A stretch of DNA of 13,188 nt from Clostridia bacterium (GTDB lineage Bacteria > Bacillota_A > Clostridia > Christensenellales > Aristaeellaceae). How positions within the stretch are numbered: position 1 is the first letter of the stretch; every line of letters begins with the position of its first letter. The position numbers and the translations under genes were made by a program. The notes beneath the pieces were generated by a model. The model was not told the origin of the DNA. It was given only the letters and a program-made list of their open reading frames with translations, and searched no databases. The stretch spans positions 1 through 13,188 of the forward strand of contig JAGBBE010000012.1 in the NCBI GenBank assembly GCA_017938645.1. The letters run 5' to 3'. This document shows positions 7,028 to 13,188 of the stretch, piece by piece.

Positions 7028-8350
7028 ATGTTCAAGCATCACCGTTTCGCGGCCCGTGCTGCGGCGCTCCTTATGGCCGTGCTTCTGCTTGTGCTGGAGC
7101 CCTTTGCAGTGCTGGCCGAGGAGCAGGAGGAACCCATCACCCACATTGCGACGTCCACGGTTGCGCTCAAGGTGCGCCGGACGGCGGATAAGAACTCCTC
7201 CGCCTGCGACAGCATCCCGCGCGGCTCGTTTGTGTACATCACCGAGTTCGGCAATGAGTGGTGCAAGGTGCGCACGCAGTACTCCGAGGGCTATGTGCTG
7301 ACCAAGTACCTGACCGAAATCCTCGTGCAGGAAGGCTTCGAAAACACCGAAACGCCTGCTGCAGAAGCCGAACCCGTTCAGCCCGTCGAGCCGGTGGGCG
7401 AAATTCAGCCGGGCTTTACGACCAATGAGTCCAACTTCCGCGAAGGCTACCGTACCCACGCGCTGGTGAACGCTACGATGTATGAGTCCCCCTCCGCCAC
7501 CGCCCGCCGCGTGCGCGAGGTGCCGATCTACGAAGAGATCATCGTCAGCGAGGTTTCCGGCGACTGGTGTCTGGCTCGCTATAACGGCAGCTATGGCTAT
7601 ATGCGCAACGACACGCTGTTCAAGTGGGACCGCATCGATCCCTACGCAGGCGAGATCCCCGGCTGCACGGTGTGGCCGTATCTGGCGTTTGTGAAGGAAT
7701 CGGTTGCCGTGCGCGACCTGAAGTCCAATAAGGAACTGAAAACCATCAACCCCGGCGCAGCCATCTGCGTGGGCGAGAAGGATGAGTTCGGCCGCTACCC
7801 CACGCCTTATCACCGCACCACCGGCTACGTGCTGGAGGATCAGATCGCGTGGATGATTCCCGTGAAGGACTGGGAAAGCGCCCAGAGCGGCGACCTGATC
7901 AGTGCGATGACCACCTACTACGGCGTGGGCGTATCGACGCTGCAGTATCAGGGCCGCAACTGGAACATCCGCCTGTCCTCCACCTATATCACCGGCACGA
8001 TCCTGCAGCCCGGTCAGGAGTATAATCAGAACCAGGTCATCGCGCCCTACCGCAAGTCCACCGGCTATAAGGAAGCTCCCATCATGAGCGACGACGCACT
8101 CTCCGGCTACGGCGGCGGCACCTGCCAGACCAATACTACGTTCTATAATGCCGTAATCCAGCTGCCTCTGCTGGTCAAGCACCGCCGCGTGCATGCCGAC
8201 GTTGGCATGGAATACATCCCTCAGGGCTTTGACGCGGCTGTGGGCGGCGGTGCAATCAACCTGATCATGGAAAACACCCTGCCCTACGCCATCCGTTTCC
8301 AGTGCTTCATCAGCGACGGCGTGCTGACAATCTGCATCTTCAAAGTTTGA
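7028..8350 (+). CDS. Exported SH3-repeat / VanW-domain protein
   Basis: This 440-aa protein has a signal peptide (1-30, ending VLA). SH3b-like repeats follow at about 41-95 and 148-200, with a weaker third at 222-275; a Pro/Glu-rich linker (105-125) separates the first two. A C-terminal VanW domain spans about 308-435. VanW hallmarks seen are STYITGTILQPGQEYNQN, TGYKEAP, GGGTCQTNTTFYNA (362-375), H389, and YIPQGFDAAV. SH3b repeats commonly bind peptidoglycan, so the protein should act on or at the cell wall. The biochemical role of VanW is not established, and the domain alone does not imply vancomycin resistance. No other van genes are in the window. ATG 7028 has a good ribosome site and its own promoter; the gene is monocistronic. 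Confidence 0.92.
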   Translation: MFKHHRFAARAAALLMAVLLLVLEPFAVLAEEQEEPITHIATSTVALKVRRTADKNSSACDSIPRGSFVYITEFGNEWCKVRTQYSEGYVLTKYLTEILVQEGFENTETPAAEAEPVQPVEPVGEIQPGFTTNESNFREGYRTHALVNATMYESPSATARRVREVPIYEEIIVSEVSGDWCLARYNGSYGYMRNDTLFKWDRIDPYAGEIPGCTVWPYLAFVKESVAVRDLKSNKELKTINPGAAICVGEKDEFGRYPTPYHRTTGYVLEDQIAWMIPVKDWESAQSGDLISAMTTYYGVGVSTLQYQGRNWNIRLSSTYITGTILQPGQEYNQNQVIAPYRKSTGYKEAPIMSDDALSGYGGGTCQTNTTFYNAVIQLPLLVKHRRVHADVGMEYIPQGFDAAVGGGAINLIMENTLPYAIRFQCFISDGVLTICIFKV

Positions 8351-8360
8351 TAAAGCCTAA

Positions 8361-8400
8361 AAAAGCAGCGTTTCCTCTTTTTCGAGGAAACGCTGCTTTT
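8361..8400. terminator. Bidirectional intrinsic terminator between VanW gene and nrdD
   Basis: A perfect 17-bp stem (8361-8377 with 8384-8400) has a 6-nt loop and flanking A/T runs in both directions. It serves the VanW gene on the plus strand and can also end nrdD transcripts. Confidence 0.88.
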
Positions 8401-8470
8401 GCATATAAACCGGTCATCCAGGCAAGCCGGGAGGCCAAACTCCGTCAGCCTGCCCCGCGAAGCGGTCCGA

Positions 8471-8487
8471 AAGAGGCTCAGCCTCTT
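8471..8487 (-). terminator. Small stem overlapping the nrdD stop codon
   Basis: AAGAGGC/GCCTCTT form a 7-bp stem with a 3-nt loop. It overlaps the TAA at 8488-8486, but only a very short T tract follows on the minus strand. It is a weak terminator at best, ahead of the stronger hairpin at 8361-8400. Confidence 0.3.
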
Positions 8488-10822
8488 AGCCCTGCTTGAT
8501 CGTGTGCTTAACGCGGTCGCGTTCTTCGGCGCGCTTGCCGTTGTTGAAACGGTCGAGGGTACCGACGAGGTAGCCGGTGATGCGGCGGATGCGCTCAAAG
8601 GCGTGGCCGCCTTCGGTGCGTCCGCACTTGGGGCAGGTGTCGCCGATGATGCCGTTGTAGCCGCACTCGGGGTCGCGGTCAACGGGATGGTTGATGGAAC
8701 CATAGCCGATGCCCACATCGTGCATGTGACGAACGACCTTTTCGAACGCGTCGAGGTTCTTGGAGGGATCGCCGTCCATTTCGATGTAGGAGATGTGGCC
8801 GGCGTTGGTCAGGGCGTGATAGGGCGCCTCGATAGACAGCTTCTCAAACGCGCTGATGGGATAGTATACCGGCACATGGAAGGAGTTGGTGTAGTACTCA
8901 CGGTCGGTGATGCCTTCCAGCTTGCCGAACTTCTCGCGGTCAATGCGCACAAAGCGGCCGCTGAGGCCCTCGGCAGGCGTGGCCAGACAGGTGTAGTTCA
9001 GGCCGGTTTTCTGGCTCATGTCGTCGCAGAACTTGCGCATGAAGCCGATGATCTCCAGGCCCAGATTCTGAGAGCTGGCGTCCTCGCCGTGATGCGTGCC
9101 GCGCAGCGCCTTCAGGGTTTCGGCCAGACCGATGAAGCCGATGGACAGGGTGCCGTGCTTGAGCACCTCACGGATGGAATCATTCCAGTCCAGCTTCTCG
9201 GAGTCGATCCATACGCCTTCGCCCATGAGGAAGGGGAAGTTGTAGACCTTCTTGTTGGAGATGATTTCGAGACGCTCGTTGAGCTGCTCGACCACCAGAT
9301 TCATGATGCGCTCCAGCTCCTCGAAGAACCAGCTCACGTCGCCCTTGGCCTTGATGGCGATGCGGGGCAGGTTGATGGAGGTGAAGGACAGGTTGCCGCG
9401 GCGCGGGCTCACCTGACGCTCGGGATCATATACGTTGCCGATCACGCGGGTGCGGCAGCCCATGTAGGCGATCTCGGTTTCAGGATGGCCTTCCTTGTAG
9501 TACATCTTGTTGAACGGCGCGTCTACAAAGCTGAAGTTGGGGAACAGACGCTTGGCGCTGGTGCGGATGGCCAGACGGTACAGATCGTAGTTGGGATCGC
9601 CGGGGTTGAAGTTGCAGCCTTCCTTAACGCGGAAGATCTGGATGGGGAAAATGGGCGTTTCGCCGTTGCCCAGACCCGCCTCGGTGGCGAGCAGGACGTT
9701 GCGCATCACCATGCGGCCTTCGGGAGAGGTGTCCATGCCGTAGTTGATGGATGAGAAGGGCACCTGCGCGCCCGCGCGGCTGTTCATGGTGTTGAGGTTG
9801 TGGATGAGGGCTTCCATGGCCTGGAAGGTCGCCTTGTCGGTTTCCTTTTCGGCGTGCTCGCGCACGAAGTCCACAATGCGGTTGAGCTGGGCTTCGTCGG
9901 CAGCGGGCATCAGGGCAAGGATCTTTTCGCGCAGAGCGGCGTCGTAGGCTTCATCGGCAGCCAGCTGGGGCTTGAGGCCGGTGGCCTCCTCCAGCTCAGC
10001 CAGAATGGCGACGGCCTTGTCCTGAGGATCGTTCACGCCGGCAAGCAGTTCCAGCGCGCGGGACAGGTTGTCGCGGAAACGCTTGTAATAGGTTTTCTTG
10101 ACGCCGGGAGCCATGCCGTAGTCGAAGTTGACCACGCTCTGGCCGCCGTGCTGGTCGTTCTGGTTGGCCTGAATGGCGATGCAGGCCAGCGCGGAATAGC
10201 TGTAGATGTCGTTGGGCTCGCGCAGCACGCCGTGACCGGTGGAGAATCCGTTGTGGAACAGATCCAGCAGGTCAATCTGGCAGCAGGTGGTGGTGAGGGT
10301 GTAGAAATCCAGATCGTGGATGTGGATGTCTCCCTCGCGGTGCGCCTTGGCAAAGCGGGGATCGAGCACATACATCTCATAGAACTGCTTGGAACCCTCG
10401 GAGCCGAACTTGAGCATGCTGCCCATGGCGGTGTCGCCGTTGATGTTGGCGTTCTCGCGCTTGATGTCGGAGTCGATGGCATCCTTGTAGGCGATGTCCT
10501 CGAAGGTCTTCATCAGACGGGTGTTCATCTCACGCACGCGGCTGCGCTCGGCGCGGTAGAGGATGTAGCTCTTGGCGGAGCGTACAAAGCCCTTTTCGAT
10601 GAGGATGCGCTCCACCGTGTCCTGAATCTGTTCCACGCTGGGAACGTCAGGCAGGTTTTCGTCGCGCTCCAGCTCATGCATGACCAGAGAGGTCAGCTCC
10701 CTGGCGGTTTCCTGAGTCTTGCGGGTGCCGCTGGCCATAAAGCTCTTTTCAATGGCCTGCTCGATTTTTTCCCTGTCAAAAGGCACAATGCGCCCGTCGC
10801 GCTTCTTGATATTCCGAGTCAT
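8486..10822 (-). CDS. nrdD: Anaerobic ribonucleoside-triphosphate reductase (class III)
   Basis: NrdD reduces NTPs to dNTPs under anaerobic conditions using a glycyl radical, and formate as reductant in the best-known members. The 778-aa product starts MTRNIKKRDG at ATG 10822, with AGGGG 8 nt upstream; an extension to 10963 has no ribosome site and would cross the promoter. Residues 1-95 form an ATP-cone allosteric domain. The catalytic cysteine region is TTTCCQIDL (C180/C181). Near the C-terminus are the zinc-site cysteines (ECGYNG, CPKCG) and the glycyl-radical loop RRITGYLVG, with Gly750 the radical site. The protein appears intact and of normal length. The activase gene nrdG, often adjacent in other genomes, is not in the window. 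Predicted NrdR control is described with the upstream sites. Confidence 0.97.
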   Translation of the reverse strand: MTRNIKKRDGRIVPFDREKIEQAIEKSFMASGTRKTQETARELTSLVMHELERDENLPDVPSVEQIQDTVERILIEKGFVRSAKSYILYRAERSRVREMNTRLMKTFEDIAYKDAIDSDIKRENANINGDTAMGSMLKFGSEGSKQFYEMYVLDPRFAKAHREGDIHIHDLDFYTLTTTCCQIDLLDLFHNGFSTGHGVLREPNDIYSYSALACIAIQANQNDQHGGQSVVNFDYGMAPGVKKTYYKRFRDNLSRALELLAGVNDPQDKAVAILAELEEATGLKPQLAADEAYDAALREKILALMPAADEAQLNRIVDFVREHAEKETDKATFQAMEALIHNLNTMNSRAGAQVPFSSINYGMDTSPEGRMVMRNVLLATEAGLGNGETPIFPIQIFRVKEGCNFNPGDPNYDLYRLAIRTSAKRLFPNFSFVDAPFNKMYYKEGHPETEIAYMGCRTRVIGNVYDPERQVSPRRGNLSFTSINLPRIAIKAKGDVSWFFEELERIMNLVVEQLNERLEIISNKKVYNFPFLMGEGVWIDSEKLDWNDSIREVLKHGTLSIGFIGLAETLKALRGTHHGEDASSQNLGLEIIGFMRKFCDDMSQKTGLNYTCLATPAEGLSGRFVRIDREKFGKLEGITDREYYTNSFHVPVYYPISAFEKLSIEAPYHALTNAGHISYIEMDGDPSKNLDAFEKVVRHMHDVGIGYGSINHPVDRDPECGYNGIIGDTCPKCGRTEGGHAFERIRRITGYLVGTLDRFNNGKRAEERDRVKHTIKQG

Positions 10823-10862
10823 GTGTAACGCCCCTATCCCTAGTTGTTCATATATACAAACG

Positions 10863-10878
10863 ATACAATATCTTGTGG
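10863..10878 (-). promoter_or_regulatory. Predicted NrdR box, proximal
   Basis: By my hand count 13 of 16 positions match the NrdR consensus ACACWATATATWGTGT on the minus strand. It lies in the 5' leader, downstream of the predicted nrdD start point. Confidence 0.6.
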
Positions 10879-10900
10879 TGCCCCTCTGGTGAGACGGCTT

Positions 10901-10916
10901 ATCCATTATATTGTGT
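10901..10916 (-). promoter_or_regulatory. Predicted NrdR box, distal, overlapping the -10
   Basis: By hand count 13 of 16 positions match the NrdR consensus (it begins ACACAATATA on the minus strand). It contains the whole -10 TATAAT of the nrdD promoter. The start-to-start distance to the proximal box is 38 bp, a little off whole helical turns. Confidence 0.65.
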
Positions 10917-10933
10917 CCAGCAGAAGAAGTCAA
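10905..10933 (-). promoter_or_regulatory. nrdD promoter
   Basis: TTGACT (10933-10928) and TATAAT (10910-10905) are 17 nt apart on the minus strand. The transcript should start near 10898, giving a leader of about 75 nt. Confidence 0.8.
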
Positions 10934-11047
10934 CACTAAATGTGGGTATGAAACGCCCTCCAAAAGCTGCCAAAAAGCGCGGAAGGTGTCGATTCTATTG
11001 GGTTTGGAGCGTTTTCCACATGGTTTTCCATATCAAAAAAAATTTTA

Positions 11048-11083
11048 TCCATATCCTTCCCATATATATGGAAAGGATATGGA
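11048..11083. repeat. 36-bp near-perfect palindrome
   Basis: The sequence is self-complementary about the centre 11065/11066, with 17 of 18 base pairs matched (11059/11072 fails). The arms carry CCATATCC and GGATATGG and the centre is CATATATATG. There is no T tract, so it is not a standard terminator. It sits inside the DnaA-box-like cluster. Confidence 0.8.
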
Positions 11084-11267
11084 CTTTCTGGATACAATCC
11101 GCAAACCCTTATCTCACAAGGCTTTTCTCCACTTCTCCACAGAATTCCTCACATTTCCCACACGCAATCCACGCTTTTCCACACCATAACTGAGTTTTCC
11201 AACAGGTTTTCCACATGCAGCGATGCATTTTTCCACATAAACACATGTGGAAAACATGGAAAACCCG

Positions 11268-11300
11268 TTTTTCATCCATTTCTCATCCAATTTTCATCCA
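11268..11300 (+). repeat. Three tandem 11-bp repeats
   Basis: TTTTTCATCCA, TTTCTCATCCA and ATTTTCATCCA lie back to back with an exact 11-bp period, about one DNA turn, at the right end of the TTTTCCACA cluster. Confidence 0.8.
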
Positions 11301-11340
11301 CTCATAGCCGCTTCCTCAAGCATCCGAACGCAATCCGGAT

Positions 11341-11346
11341 TATACT
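11341..11346 (+). promoter_or_regulatory. Possible -10 element for the small membrane protein gene
   Basis: TATACT lies 32 nt before the ATG at 11379. No good -35 is seen at 16-18 nt upstream, so this is a weak call. Confidence 0.3.
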
Positions 11347-11378
11347 GAATCTGCAAACAAAGCAAAGGAGGCATTCCG

Positions 11379-11684
11379 ATGTCCGATCATATCAACCCCA
11401 ACCGTTCCAACTGGTTTTCCGTTCTCTATCGCACCCGCGTAAAGGTGCACAAAGGTGAAACGACCATCATCAACCTGTCGCTTATTTTCAGTCTTCTGGC
11501 TGTGGGCAGCGCGCCGTGGGTTGCCGTGGCCGGTCTGATCGTATCGCTGATGCTGGGATACCGCTTTTCCATTGAACGCAATGCGCCGGAGTTTACCGAC
11601 AGCTTTGACGACGTGATGCGCGACGCGGCACAGAACGTGAAGCAGGCGGTAGACAGCGTTACGGACGAACGCCGGGACGTCTGA
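11379..11684 (+). CDS. Small membrane protein, probable DUF4342
   Basis: This 101-aa protein starts at an ATG with AAAGGAGG 7 nt upstream. After a polar N-terminus, residues about 22-68 (VHKGETTIINLSL to GYRFSIER) resemble the DUF4342 core: a short charged beta segment leading into a hydrophobic stretch long enough for one or two membrane passes. The C-terminus (about 70-101) is acidic and helical. Members of this family are small proteins of unknown function; I make the assignment from memory of its sequence pattern. The gene is monocistronic, followed directly by a terminator, and preceded by the DnaA-box-like cluster. Confidence 0.75.
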   Translation: MSDHINPNRSNWFSVLYRTRVKVHKGETTIINLSLIFSLLAVGSAPWVAVAGLIVSLMLGYRFSIERNAPEFTDSFDDVMRDAAQNVKQAVDSVTDERRDV

Positions 11685-11687
11685 TTG

Positions 11688-11730
11688 AAAAAGAGGAGCT
11701 GCTGCCGGATGGCAAAGGCTCCTCTTTTTT
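11688..11730 (+). terminator. Intrinsic terminator of the small membrane protein gene
   Basis: A 12-bp stem (11688-11699 with 11718-11729) ends in a run of six T. The loop contains a short inner TGCC/GGCA stem. Confidence 0.85.
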
Positions 11731-11775
11731 GCGCGTTTGCGCGCTGCATGTTTCTCGTGCCGACGAGGAACGGGT

Positions 11776-11799
11776 CCTACTTTTTCCAGAAAAAGTAGG
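11776..11799. repeat. Perfect 10-bp hairpin in intergenic DNA
   Basis: CCTACTTTTT (11776-11785) and AAAAAGTAGG (11790-11799) enclose the loop CCAG. It lies just left of the 63-bp inverted-repeat copy and may belong to the same dispersed element. Confidence 0.6.
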
Positions 11800-11817
11800 C
11801 AAAAAGCTGGCGACGGC

Positions 11818-11880
11818 GTCGCCGGTACTGTCCGCCGCTTGGCTGTATCTTTCTTTCGGGCTGCAGGCGTAGTTGGAATG
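11818..11880 (+). repeat. 63-bp repeat, left copy (inverted relative to right copy)
   Basis: The reverse complement of 12975-13037 matches this stretch at 57 of 63 positions without gaps by hand alignment. Similarity stops sharply at both ends. The two copies bracket the GNAT gene. Confidence 0.85.
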
Positions 11881-11893
11881 AGAACAGGAACGA

Positions 11894-11933
11894 AAAAGAG
11901 CATCTGCAAAGTGGCTTTTGCAGATGCTCTTTT
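11894..11933 (-). terminator. Intrinsic terminator of the GNAT gene
   Basis: A perfect 17-bp stem (11894-11910 with 11917-11933) has a 6-nt loop and is followed by TTTTT on the minus strand just past the GNAT stop. It could also act on the plus strand. Confidence 0.85.
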
Positions 11934-11936
11934 GCA

Positions 11937-12740
11937 TCAGTCGTAATTCATGCCCGGGTAGTAGCAGGCGGTGCGCACAAAGGTTGCCCCGCAGCTGGCT
12001 GCGAGCATTCTCTGCTGTTCATTGCGGCGGATAACGTCCGCCTCCACATGGGTAACGCCCTTTTCGCTCAGGATCTTCATGCCGGAGGCGATCAGGCACT
12101 TGGCCAGACCCAGTCTGCGGTAGTTGGGCGACACATACAGGCCAATCAGCTTTGCCGCCTGACCCTCGCCCGTAAAGGCGATCTCACCCACGACCTCCGG
12201 GCCGCGGCTGATGTAGAGCGCCATGAAATGCGGGAAGCTCATGTAGCGCTGCAGCGTCTGAGGCGTCCATGCATCCAGGCGATAGGCGTTCATGCGCTGC
12301 ATAAAGCCCTGCAGCTGACCGGCGTCGCCCAGCGGCACATAGCCCATGTCATAACCCATCGGCGCGGAGGTACGCGCATTGGGCACGCCCAGAAGCACCA
12401 CGTCCAGCGCGTCGTTGGCGTCAAAGCCGCTCTCCATGAAGAACGCCAGAAGCTCCGTATCCTGCGGACTCACCTGCGCAAACAGACGCGCCTTCATCTG
12501 AGGGGTCTGCTCACGAAGCTGCTGCGCCCTGGCCAGCAGCGCGCCCATCAGCAGGTCGCGGCCCGGGCCCTTGGAGCGGATGTTCATAAACAGATTGATC
12601 GGCCTGTCCGGAAACAGGTAAGGGTGATATGTATGAATCAAAAAACCGTCTGCCACCGTCATATTGGCGCTGTCGGCCACATAAAACGTGTTTTCCGGCG
12701 GCAGTCCGTTCACGCTTTGCGGCGGATGGAACAAATGCAC
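11937..12740 (-). CDS. GNAT-family N-acetyltransferase, tandem domains
   Basis: The 267-aa product starts at GTG 12740 with AAAGGA 10 nt upstream; no ATG in this frame fits better. The second half (about 130-267) is a recognisable GNAT domain. VGEIAF is the beta4 strand, and LYVSPNYRRLGLAKCLI (the pyrophosphate-binding motif A) is followed by a helix and HVEADVIRRNEQQRMLAASCGATFV. The first half (about 1-128) has the shape of a degenerate GNAT unit: FMNIRSKGPGRDLLMGALL, then LFAQVSPQDTELLAFFMESGF. Such enzymes move an acetyl group from acetyl-CoA to an amine. The substrate cannot be told from the sequence, and nearby genes give no clue. It is monocistronic with its own promoter and terminator. 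Confidence 0.88.
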   Translation of the reverse strand: MHLFHPPQSVNGLPPENTFYVADSANMTVADGFLIHTYHPYLFPDRPINLFMNIRSKGPGRDLLMGALLARAQQLREQTPQMKARLFAQVSPQDTELLAFFMESGFDANDALDVVLLGVPNARTSAPMGYDMGYVPLGDAGQLQGFMQRMNAYRLDAWTPQTLQRYMSFPHFMALYISRGPEVVGEIAFTGEGQAAKLIGLYVSPNYRRLGLAKCLIASGMKILSEKGVTHVEADVIRRNEQQRMLAASCGATFVRTACYYPGMNYD

Positions 12741-12796
12741 GGATCAATCATCCTTTCCGGACCCTCTTTCGACGATCCTCATCCAAATTACCCCTT

Positions 12797-12825
12797 ATTC
12801 TACCCCATTTCCCCCGCAAAATCAA
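12797..12825 (-). promoter_or_regulatory. Promoter of the GNAT gene
   Basis: TTGATT (12825-12820) and TAGAAT (12802-12797) are 17 nt apart on the minus strand, about 57 nt before the GTG start. The -35 overlaps the left arm of the hairpin at 12822-12840. Confidence 0.6.
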
Positions 12826-12918
12826 GGGCTTCGCCCTTGACCCGTGGACTGCGCGCCTTCGGCGCGCAGAGTTGCCCGACGGTGTCTGACCCTGCATGCT
12901 CAGACCGCCGGTCGGCGG
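12822..12918. repeat. Run of GC-rich hairpins
   Basis: The stems are TCAAGGGC/GCCCTTGA (12822-12840) and CTGCGCGCC/GGCGCGCAG (12849-12869), both with TTC loops, then a tight CCGCCG/CGGCGG inverted repeat (12905-12918). There is no T tract and no gene. It looks like an intergenic repeat cluster. Confidence 0.6.
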
Positions 12919-12974
12919 AAGGCCTCCCGGCTCGCTTGTTCGATCGTTTTATTTTCTCCTACCGCTGCCATTAT

Positions 12975-13037
12975 CATTCCAACCGTGCCTGCAGCCAGAA
13001 AGAAAGGTACACCCAAGCGGCGGACAGTACCGGCGAC
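12975..13037 (-). repeat. 63-bp repeat, right copy
   Basis: Inverted partner of 11818-11880, with 57 of 63 positions identical by hand alignment. Confidence 0.85.
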
Positions 13038-13051
13038 ATCAGGAGCGCAGG

Positions 13052-13188
13052 GAAATCCCCCGCCCGGTTTGGAAACGGATCAGGCGCGCGCTCGCGGACA
13101 AGCCAACAAAGCAAGAACCCAAAACCTTACACCCACGCCAAGCCGAATTGCGCGCCCCGTTTCCAAACCGGGCAATCAAGGGGATTTC
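13052..13188. repeat. Inverted-repeat element reaching the window edge
   Basis: A perfect 17-bp pair (13062-13078 with 13157-13173) lies inside an outer 9-bp pair GAAATCCCC/GGGGATTTC (13052-13060 with 13180-13188). The interior of about 78 bp has no reading frame of note. The element may continue beyond the window. Confidence 0.75.

Larger units (their letters stand above)
10935..11340. other. Non-coding cluster of DnaA-box-like TTTTCCACA motifs
   Basis: Exact TTTTCCACA occurs at 11012, 11175, 11207 and 11229, and inverted as TGTGGAAAA at 11246-11254. Close variants are TTTTCCATA 11024, TTATCCATA 11045, TTCTCCACA 11133, TTCCTCACA 11145, TTTCCCACA 11154 and TTTTCCAAC 11195. The canonical DnaA box TTATCCACA differs from the repeated word by one base. 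Many starts are 12 or 20-22 bp apart, close to whole helical turns. Short frames across the region (for example 10873-11193) have no ribosome site or protein-like composition and are not genes. dnaA, dnaN and rpmH are absent, so this need not be the chromosomal origin. Confidence 0.6.
12741..13188. other. Non-coding repeat-rich region to the window edge
   Basis: No credible gene is seen in these 448 bases. They contain the GNAT promoter and leader (to about 12825), the GC-rich hairpins, the right copy of the 63-bp repeat and a terminal inverted repeat. Confidence 0.6.

Noticed and set aside
7022..8194. A 390-codon minus-strand frame opposite the VanW gene
   Set aside because: It is a shadow of the coding strand; the VanW motifs, signal peptide and promoter are all on the plus strand.
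8399..10828. Two long plus-strand frames (8399-9754 and 9800-10828) opposite nrdD
   Set aside because: Both are mirror frames of nrdD with repetitive Ala/Gly/Val/His composition and no start signals.
10873..11193. Two overlapping short plus-strand frames in the nrdD upstream region
   Set aside because: They cross the nrdD promoter and the TTTTCCACA array, lack ribosome sites, and do not look like proteins.
11012..11300. CRISPR array or phage/plasmid iterons
   Set aside because: The repeats are only 9-11 bp, and there are no CRISPR-type spacers, cas genes, replication-initiator genes or phage genes.
10935..11340. The chromosomal origin oriC
   Set aside because: The usual neighbours (dnaA, dnaN, rpmH, recF, gyrB) are absent. 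The array is kept as a candidate DnaA-binding locus only.
11737..11946. Short frames in the 11.7-11.9 kb intergenic region on both strands
   Set aside because: They span terminators and the repeat copy and have no ribosome sites.
11818..13037. Insertion sequence
   Set aside because: The inverted repeats enclose a GNAT gene, not a transposase, and no target duplication is visible.

Overview
The window looks like chromosomal DNA of an anaerobic, fairly high-GC member of the Firmicutes (class Clostridia; I cannot name the genus). Evidence: a class III anaerobic ribonucleotide reductase (NrdD), a VanW-family exported protein with SH3-like repeats, Gram-positive sortase signals (VPQTG), strong AAGGAGG-type ribosome binding sites, sigma-A-type promoters, and free use of TTG and GTG starts. 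No phage, transposase, CRISPR, tRNA or rRNA gene is visible.

Layout. 1-490 (minus): 5' part of a gene for a disordered Pro/Ala/Arg-rich protein, running off the left edge, with a strong promoter at 604-632 and a near-perfect 23-bp palindrome at its predicted transcription start. 769-2214 and 2252-3148 (plus): a likely two-gene operon of a GMP-synthase (GuaA) paralogue whose glutaminase domain has lost its nucleophile, and an M19 membrane dipeptidase. It ends at a bidirectional terminator (3168-3204) shared with a convergent operon. 3221-6747 (minus): two tandem paralogous, secreted, sortase-anchored proteins of 579 and 582 aa in visibly AT-richer DNA, each built from two related modules. 7028-8350 (plus): SH3/VanW protein with a clear promoter and a 17-bp bidirectional terminator. 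8486-10822 (minus): nrdD, with a consensus promoter whose -10 element lies inside a predicted NrdR box.

10935-11340 is non-coding. It holds a dense cluster of TTTTCCACA-type DnaA-box-like motifs, a 36-bp near-palindrome and three tandem 11-bp repeats. 11379-11684 (plus): small membrane protein (probably DUF4342). 11937-12740 (minus): tandem-GNAT acetyltransferase. The GNAT gene is bracketed by two inverted copies of a 63-bp repeat, and the right flank (12820-13188) is a non-coding, hairpin-rich region ending in another inverted repeat that reaches the window edge.

Functionally the window mixes a core anaerobic gene under predicted NrdR (and perhaps DnaA) control, envelope proteins (VanW/SH3, sortase-anchored pair) and a metabolic operon of uncertain substrate. 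The best candidates for something undescribed are the glutaminase-dead GuaA paralogue paired with a dipeptidase, the twin two-module surface proteins, and the DnaA-box-like array beside nrdD.
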